Assembly (NCBI GenBank): GCA_027037535.1
Contig: JALVZQ010000002.1
Span: forward strand, 1-64,000
Length of the DNA: 64,000 bases
Source: Acidilobaceae archaeon
GTDB taxonomy: Archaea; Thermoproteota; Thermoprotei_A; Sulfolobales; Acidilobaceae
Reading direction: 5' to 3'
Every line of letters begins with the position of its first letter. Positions within the stretch are counted from its first letter, which is position 1. The notes under the pieces were generated by a model. The model saw only the letters and a program-made list of their open reading frames with translations, had not been told where the DNA came from and did no database searches. Of the stretch, positions 59,208 to 64,000 are shown piece by piece. Both the position numbers and the translations under genes were made by a program.

Positions 59208-60145
59208 CCCTCTTTTCCGAGGACGAGGCTCAGTACCGCCATCCTTACAGGGACCCCATAGTATGCCTGCTTGAAGTATGCCTGGTATCGTGTATCGTCT
59301 ACGTCATATGATATCTCGTCTACGCGTGGCAGTGGATGCATGACTATTAGGTCTGGCTTAGCCCTTGTCTCCAATAGGCGTCTCGTGACCCTGTAGCTTC
59401 CCTTTACCTTCTCGTACTCGCTTAGATCAGGGAACCTCTCCTTCTGTATCCGGGTCACGTATAGGACATCTAGATCTGAGACGACGTCTTCTAGGCTCTC
59501 TGTCTCATAAAAGCGTACACCGAGATCCTCCAATATTATCCTCGTCTCATCCCTCATCCGTAGCTGAGGCGGGCTAATCAAGTACAAGGTGTTAGTCCTA
59601 TAAAGGGCTGTTCCAAGAATGAAGCTGTTCGCGGCCCTACCGTATCTTAGATCGCCTAATACCCCTATATTCAAGCCTTCAAGCCTTTCCTTTAGCCTCC
59701 TTATAGTGTAGAGGTCGATGAATGCCTGTGTCGGATGATGTTGTTTACCGTCTCCCCCGTTAACAACGGGATGCTTTGCGATCTCGGCGGCGAATCTAGC
59801 TGCTCCCTCATACTTGTGCCTTAGAACAATTAGATCACTATAACCGTCTAGCATCCGTATAGTATCAGCGTAGCTCTCTCCCTTCTCAAGGCTTGTTCCT
59901 GCCGCCGCTGTAAACCCTATGACACCGGCTCCCAGCCGTTTGGCAGCGGTCTCGAAGCTCATTCGTGTACGTGTGCTTGGCTCAAAGAACGCAAGTGATA
60001 TTACGAATCCCTCTAGTGTTCTAAGAGGAGTCGCATTCTGGATCTTCTCGAGGTATTTATCAGCCAGATAATAGAGCGCGTCGAGATCATCCCGGGAGAA
60101 GTCGAGAATGCTTATTACGTCTCTTCCCTTCCACGAGCCATGCAT
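59204..60145 (-). CDS. pyrB: Aspartate carbamoyltransferase catalytic chain
   Basis: 313 residues. Carbamoyl-phosphate site [14 protein letters not shown] (54-67), [25 protein letters not shown], and [22 protein letters not shown]. Condenses carbamoyl phosphate with aspartate, the committed step of pyrimidine synthesis, as a complex with PyrI. ATG start 60145, 35 bp behind an unknown gene that may lead the operon. Confidence 0.96.
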   Translation of the reverse strand: MHGSWKGRDVISILDFSRDDLDALYYLADKYLEKIQNATPLRTLEGFVISLAFFEPSTRTRMSFETAAKRLGAGVIGFTAAAGTSLEKGESYADTIRMLDGYSDLIVLRHKYEGAARFAAEIAKHPVVNGGDGKQHHPTQAFIDLYTIRRLKERLEGLNIGVLGDLRYGRAANSFILGTALYRTNTLYLISPPQLRMRDETRIILEDLGVRFYETESLEDVVSDLDVLYVTRIQKERFPDLSEYEKVKGSYRVTRRLLETRAKPDLIVMHPLPRVDEISYDVDDTRYQAYFKQAYYGVPVRMAVLSLVLGKEG

Positions 60146-60180
60146 TATAAGCCCATCGTATACATGTCATTGCCTGGGAC

Positions 60181-60738
60181 TTATAAGGACTCCCTTCCTA
60201 CTATCAGACGTATTTTCTGGACCATGGATCTTGCTATGGCTTCTTTGCCTGGATACTCGTTGGGAGGCATGTATTCTACTATTACTCCTAGATTTGATAG
60301 GAGCATACTAGTCTGCTTGGCCAGCTTTTTATCCCCGGTGAATAACACGGCTCTTCCATGCTTTCTTGCAAACTCCTCTACTGCTTTCATCACGTCATAG
60401 TCATCCTGGGCAGGCCAGTATAGGACGCCTCCCTGCTCATAGGGGCTCTTTATCCCTCTACCCAAGATCTCCACTACTAAGGCCTTGTCTGGTACTTCTC
60501 GCCGTATTATTTTCCCGAATCCATGGAACATCTGATCTAATACCACCACAAGCATATGCTTATCCTCTGGCTTACGGGGGGATCCGTTGTTGGTCTCAAG
60601 CACATACTTATAAACTTTTCCCGTACCAGGTTCAGCGAGTAATATCATTGATGGCGGGGTTTTATACCGGCCTAGATATTCTACTATTTCCACCTTATCG
60701 TCTAGGATCAATATTATGAACGATGCCTGCTTCTCCAA
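60181..60738 (-). CDS. Hypothetical protein upstream of pyrBIC, PIN/NYN-like end
   Basis: 185 residues, not recognised. Alternating strands and helices (FIILILDDKVEIVEYLG, LVVVLDQMFHGFGKII, ALVVEILG) with a late segment GRAVLFTGDKKLAKQTSMLLSNLGVIVEYMPPNEYP that recalls the last part of PIN or NYN nuclease folds. The full set of acidic residues is not evident. TTG start. It lies 35 bp upstream of pyrB on the same strand, so it may be co-transcribed; no functional link is established. Confidence 0.65.
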   Translation of the reverse strand: MEKQASFIILILDDKVEIVEYLGRYKTPPSMILLAEPGTGKVYKYVLETNNGSPRKPEDKHMLVVVLDQMFHGFGKIIRREVPDKALVVEILGRGIKSPYEQGGVLYWPAQDDYDVMKAVEEFARKHGRAVLFTGDKKLAKQTSMLLSNLGVIVEYMPPNEYPGKEAIARSMVQKIRLIVGRESL

Positions 60739-60833
60739 TTCAATTCCCTTGAAGAATAATGTGCTGGAGACCGTATATTATACCATTGTCTTAGGAAAGA
60801 AGAGTGTAAGGATTCGATTAACACGACATATCT

Positions 60834-61715
60834 TTAGTTTGCGTCCTTTGCGGTGGGTGATATCGTTACTTTTACCTCTTCATCTTGATCCAGCATATCT
60901 ATAGGGCTCTTTGATCCTTGTGAGCCCAGTCTTTTTAGTAGTCTTATAGTGTTTAGCCTATGCATCACCATGAGGAACTCGTCATCGTCGAGGAACTCTA
61001 TCTCTTCAAGCATTCGCAATAGTTTTATCTTTTCCCTGTCAAGCGGTGGTAGATGAGCGTCTAGTTCTTCTTGTGCTGTCATCCTTGCTATTATCCATGC
61101 CATCTGCGAGAGTAGAAACATTATGAGGCCTACTCCAAATATCATCATCAACGAAGTAACAAGCCTACCAGCTGATGTCACGGGGGTTATGTCTCCATAC
61201 CCCACCGTTGTCGTTGTAACAATGCTTGCCCATAGCGCATCCCAAAAGCTGTGGATCATGGATCCAGGAGCGTCCTTCTCGACCACGTATAGGCTGATCG
61301 CACCGCCGAAGAGTATCACTATAGCCATTAGGGTAGCCTGTGTAGCGAATACCGTTATCTCCTTGCCTATCTTACTAGCCTGGCTAGCGAACCAGTTAAG
61401 GTTCCATAGGATCCTCCAGACCCTCATAACAACCAACATATAAATAAATAAGTGGCTCTGCGCAAATGCCTGATCTATCACCACTCCAGGCACACTGGAT
61501 GCTATTATAAGCCAAGAGGGTAGCCCAGCAACAATACCGGATACTGCAAGTAGAATTGAAACCGCCCAGTCAACATGGATAAACTGGGCAGGATCAGATC
61601 CGCTAGCGAGAGAATAAGCTATCATAGCCGCTGCCGCAGACAGATTCGCGTCTATCGCATGCCTGAAGCCCCTTGTCATAACGCGATATTCTCCATGTTC
61701 AGAAACCATTTCCAA
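60834..61715 (-). CDS. Potassium channel, KvAP-like with weak voltage sensor
   Basis: 293 residues. Hydrophobic helices at about 24-37, 50-65, 66-80 and 87-108, then pore helices flanking the selectivity filter TTVGYGD (169-175), and a cytoplasmic acidic C terminus. The S4-like helix LFIYMLVVMRVWRILWNLNWF carries only two arginines (98, 101), where voltage-gated KvAP has several at three-residue spacing. It is therefore probably a K+ channel with reduced or no voltage sensing. Single gene; ATG start. Confidence 0.88.
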   Translation of the reverse strand: MEMVSEHGEYRVMTRGFRHAIDANLSAAAAMIAYSLASGSDPAQFIHVDWAVSILLAVSGIVAGLPSWLIIASSVPGVVIDQAFAQSHLFIYMLVVMRVWRILWNLNWFASQASKIGKEITVFATQATLMAIVILFGGAISLYVVEKDAPGSMIHSFWDALWASIVTTTTVGYGDITPVTSAGRLVTSLMMIFGVGLIMFLLSQMAWIIARMTAQEELDAHLPPLDREKIKLLRMLEEIEFLDDDEFLMVMHRLNTIRLLKRLGSQGSKSPIDMLDQDEEVKVTISPTAKDAN

Positions 61716-61794
61716 CCCAGGCTACCCCCAACCTATACACTATAGGACAAGATATAGGGTATAGTCGTAGACCAGGTATTACTAGGAGAACACC

Positions 61795-62193
61795 ATGAAC
61801 AATACACAGCCGACGAGAGATGGATATACCATGAAGAACAACTGCAGTAAGAAAAGGCTAAGTGCATATCTTAGAGGGTCATTGAACAATATCATAAAGC
61901 TAGAAGCATTCTATCATCCAGCCACATGTAGGGGAATCAGGTATCCCCACTTAGACATAATTCTTTCAGACGAGGAATGTGGAATAAAAACCTACTTTAA
62001 TCGCGGCGGAGGATCCGTTCCGTACCGCTATCATGACGGTCTTCTAGTAATAGAGATAGGCGAGATATTAGGCTATCCTTGTTTAATCGAAGTAGATGTT
62101 TCAAGCCTAAAAATGAGAACAATCAAGCATATGGGATCCTTATATGTAAGGATCTCCCGTAGGGGAAACCTGTATGTAAGACTGCCATTATAG
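61795..62193 (+). CDS. Hypothetical small protein
   Basis: 132 residues, not recognised. Beta-rich after residue 45 with YHPATCRGIRYPHLDIILSDEECGIKTYFNRGGG and a basic C terminus MGSLYVRISRRGNLYVRLPL. No membrane span. A later ATG at 61831 is an alternative start. Divergent from the K+ channel gene (about 80 bp between starts) and convergent with the following membrane protein. Confidence 0.55.
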   Translation: MNNTQPTRDGYTMKNNCSKKRLSAYLRGSLNNIIKLEAFYHPATCRGIRYPHLDIILSDEECGIKTYFNRGGGSVPYRYHDGLLVIEIGEILGYPCLIEVDVSSLKMRTIKHMGSLYVRISRRGNLYVRLPL

Positions 62194-62214
62194 AAAACAA
62201 TAGTCAATAATCAC

Positions 62215-63420
62215 TTACGATTGTACTTCTATAGTTTTTCTCGTTCCCTCGTGTACATAAAAACTGTATGTTGAGAGATTCCCCAGATATTGATAAGTTA
62301 TGTTTAATGCTACTATTGGTGCATCTGTTCGATATAATAGATAGGGGCATGCACTAGTGTATATCGTCTCGTTGAGAGGAGTCTCTGGGTCAAGATAAGC
62401 TGTTACCTCGACTAGCTTAACACCGCGACACGGATAATTCTCAACCTTTACTATTAGAGTATCATTTATGAATGACACGTTAAATACAGGTTTTGGTGTC
62501 GGTACCTTCAACTTGGTTTTAAAGATGAATATTCCCTCATAATTATTATTGTAGAGGAGCTTGCCTGCAATAGTCATGTTTATACTAAGAGGTTTACCAT
62601 ACAGCTGAGCGTTCTCGATTGATTCTTGGCTAGGGCTTATAACATAATATTCCTGTAAAATAGTTAGATTCACTCCGAAAAGATCATCTGAGCACACATT
62701 GAGTTGTGTTAAATTAGCACCTAGTATTCTCTTCGATATAATAACTGAGTCCCCGGTATTCCTAAGCGTATATCCAGGATAATTCACGCTTGGAAACTCC
62801 AACACTATTCGGGAGAACGGTATGAACAATAATAATCCAACAATTATTGCAGCATAAATATAGATCTCGTAATCACTCTCCCTTTCTTTCTCTTTATCCT
62901 CGGAGTAGACAGCCCATTCATATCCGTATACCACATAAGCTATGATTGTTAGTACTAGAGGGATTAGGAGAACGACCATACTGGTTCCGATACTTATTAC
63001 GGATAGGTGGGCTCGAGCTCCTCCTAGCTGGATATATGAAAAATTACTTACATAATCGTGGTACAAGGAATGTACCCTATATGCTAAACCCAGTTGCAGA
63101 GCCATTAGATCCATTATTACATAGGTAACAACGAACCTAGAAAACTTGCTAGTATTTAGCCATTCCTGTACGAGAACCATAACTAATAGTCCTATCTCTA
63201 GTATTATGAGTGACTGGTTTAGGAGTGTAATGAGGTGAGCTGAATCGAACTTCTGTTCACTTCCTAAAATAAATAGCAGTGTGCCCGGTATTGATACGTC
63301 GATAGTGATTAATCCGTTGGTGATTATTTCTCTGAATGAGTACATGATTATAACATCTAGAGATACTGCTATTATCAGTAATATAATTGGTATTTTTCCC
63401 ATGTACGTGTTTTTTGTCAC
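62215..63420 (-). CDS. Membrane protein with large extracytoplasmic domain
   Basis: 401 residues. Five hydrophobic helices in the first half (IPIILLIIAVSLDVIIMYSF; the segment near 65-85; FVVTYVIMDLMALQLGLAY; MVVLLIPLVLTIIAYVVYGY; IYIYAAIIVGLLLFIPFSRIV). About 190 beta-rich residues with several NxT/NxS sequons follow (LGANLTQLNV, KPLSINMTIAG, FINDTLIV), typical of a glycosylated outside domain. Family not recognised. Start close to GTGACAAAAAACACG. It is divergent from the secreted protein gene at the right edge. Confidence 0.65.
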   Translation of the reverse strand: MTKNTYMGKIPIILLIIAVSLDVIIMYSFREIITNGLITIDVSIPGTLLFILGSEQKFDSAHLITLLNQSLIILEIGLLVMVLVQEWLNTSKFSRFVVTYVIMDLMALQLGLAYRVHSLYHDYVSNFSYIQLGGARAHLSVISIGTSMVVLLIPLVLTIIAYVVYGYEWAVYSEDKEKERESDYEIYIYAAIIVGLLLFIPFSRIVLEFPSVNYPGYTLRNTGDSVIISKRILGANLTQLNVCSDDLFGVNLTILQEYYVISPSQESIENAQLYGKPLSINMTIAGKLLYNNNYEGIFIFKTKLKVPTPKPVFNVSFINDTLIVKVENYPCRGVKLVEVTAYLDPETPLNETIYTSACPYLLYRTDAPIVALNITYQYLGNLSTYSFYVHEGTRKTIEVQS

Positions 63421-63735
63421 AATCTAGCACCACGTTATGCTGCTACAGTTATGTTTTTCGATTTCTATTCTTGTCTACTTGGGTTGAATTTACTATGATA
63501 ATTGAGTTATGAACTATATGTTATATCTGGTTTATGGATTCACTTCATATTCTACTTGTTACCTGTGTGTATCATAATGTCTTCATGGTTAATTAAAAGG
63601 TAGCATCCTCGTTGTCTATTAGGGGAAGGTGATACGGGTAGTCGGGTTTAAATATTTTTTCCAAAAATAAAAACTCTAAACAGAAATCATTACTATTGAG
63701 CAACCACTCCATATAATAATAACTGGTGAAGAAGA
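63421..63735 (+). promoter_or_regulatory. Divergent intergenic region with strong promoter for the right-edge gene
   Basis: 315 bp without a gene. It contains TTTAAATAT at 63647-63655, a good TATA element, with transcription expected near 63676, i.e. a 60-nt leader. The ribosome site GGTGA lies at 63725-63729, 6 nt before the ATG at 63736. The first half is AT-rich with no repeat I can see. Confidence 0.55.
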
Positions 63736-64000
63736 ATGAAAGCTAAGAGAAGCATTATATTACTTGCATCACTACTACTAACTGCCGCATTAGTAGGCTA
63801 TGCAGGAGTATTAGTAGTCTATAACTTTGAAGTTAGCTCAACAAGCACTAGTGCCCCTATATCATTAGTAGCAGGCACAAACGCGGGAGCAACTGATCTA
63901 GGAAATAACACAATAACAGTAACAGTCACTGGAAATTATTCAGCGACAATTGAAGTGCACCCAACTTATGCACCAACGTATTACTTCGACGTACTAGGCA
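63736..64000 (+). CDS. Secreted surface protein, possibly filament-forming (3' end beyond window)
   Basis: The first 88 codons of a gene cut by the window edge. N terminus KAKRSIILLASLLLTAALVGYAGVLVVYNFEV is a signal peptide or anchor. The mature part is Thr/Ser/Ala/Val/Asn-rich with NNTITVTVTGNYSATIEV, i.e. a beta-strand protein with sequons. The leader and the immediate VVYNFEVSS stretch resemble TasA/camelysin-type fibre subunits such as archaeal bundling pilins. That assignment is by eye and unproven. Strong promoter and ribosome site suggest abundant product. Confidence 0.6.
   Translation, partial: MKAKRSIILLASLLLTAALVGYAGVLVVYNFEVSSTSTSAPISLVAGTNAGATDLGNNTITVTVTGNYSATIEVHPTYAPTYYFDVLG

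Noticed and set aside
1-64000. CRISPR arrays, insertion sequences, integrase genes and rRNA
   Set aside because: I saw no regularly spaced direct repeats, no transposase or integrase motifs and no rRNA sequence. Absence of the integrase limits the integration reading of the tRNA-Arg array.

Overview
The window looks like chromosome of a hyperthermophilic crenarchaeon (Thermoproteota), most likely Desulfurococcales-like. Supporting signs are a CCA-encoding tRNA-Ser with a canonical 37/38 intron, TATA-type promoters, class III (prepilin peptidase) signal sequences, a Drg-type GTPase, Pth2, archaeal TruD, a KvAP-like K+ channel, VapBC modules of the DUF104/PIN type, a zinc-containing PyrI, and many GTG/TTG starts behind GGTG-type ribosome binding sites. 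Genus and species cannot be fixed from the sequence alone.

Layout. 1-3.2 kb is a tRNA-Arg(GCG)-anchored accessory patch. Two decayed copies of the tRNA 3' half stand about 1 kb apart upstream of the intact tRNA. Each is followed by the same three-site operator and a vapBC pair, and the last vapC is frameshifted. A truncated vapC and a 5'-broken nucleotidyltransferase lie further left. 3.3-8.4 kb holds two small unknowns, a CDF transporter, a Drg/TGS GTPase and a sirtuin/hexapeptide-repeat pair. 8.5-12.8 kb carries an SPFH protein with a Q/P/Y-rich tail and zinc ribbon, two zinc-ribbon membrane proteins, a small membrane protein and a convergent helical protein; together they look like a membrane-maintenance system comparable to bacterial ydjFGHI. 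13-19.7 kb has an acetyl-CoA hydrolase/CoA-transferase and a complete branched-chain amino acid ABC operon.

19.7-29 kb contains a large unknown protein with a PIN-type nuclease domain, a DUF401 permease, proC, a SpeD-like pyruvoyl decarboxylase, moaB, a structured RNA candidate, a SIS-like protein, MTA phosphorylase, pth2 and truD. 28.4-31.8 kb has two divergent pilin-like surface proteins. 31.8-35.5 kb is an AT-rich island. It has repeat-rich noncoding DNA, a protein with two membrane helices fused to a divergent Nudix domain, and a polytopic membrane protein of different base composition. 35.7-37.7 kb has a 56-residue membrane protein just ahead of a sodium/solute symporter.

38-64 kb is mostly core metabolism: amidohydrolase, tRNA-Ser, pyruvate kinase, PRTase, moeA, an MFS carrier, class II HMG-CoA reductase, an SQR-like flavoprotein, glutamine synthetase, a NitT/TauT-type ABC transporter, a UbiD-UbiA pair, an M42 peptidase, a thioesterase, GalU, pyrB-pyrI-pyrC, a K+ channel, and at the right edge the start of a secreted, probably filament-type protein. 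A 22-bp near-palindrome built on GTTAACCGGGG occurs three times between 47 and 59 kb, twice inside genes.

How the genes work together: HMG-CoA reductase and the UbiD homologue may both serve the archaeal mevalonate route, and PyrB/I/C form a translationally coupled pyrimidine operon. The Liv transporter, symporter, M42 peptidase, glutamine synthetase and ProC suggest a life on peptides and amino acids. The strongest candidates for undescribed biology are the 2TM-Nudix protein with its operator repeats, the SPFH/zinc-ribbon cluster, the PIN fusion at 19.7-21.3 kb, the tRNA-Arg/vapBC tandem array, and the GTTAACCGGGG motif.
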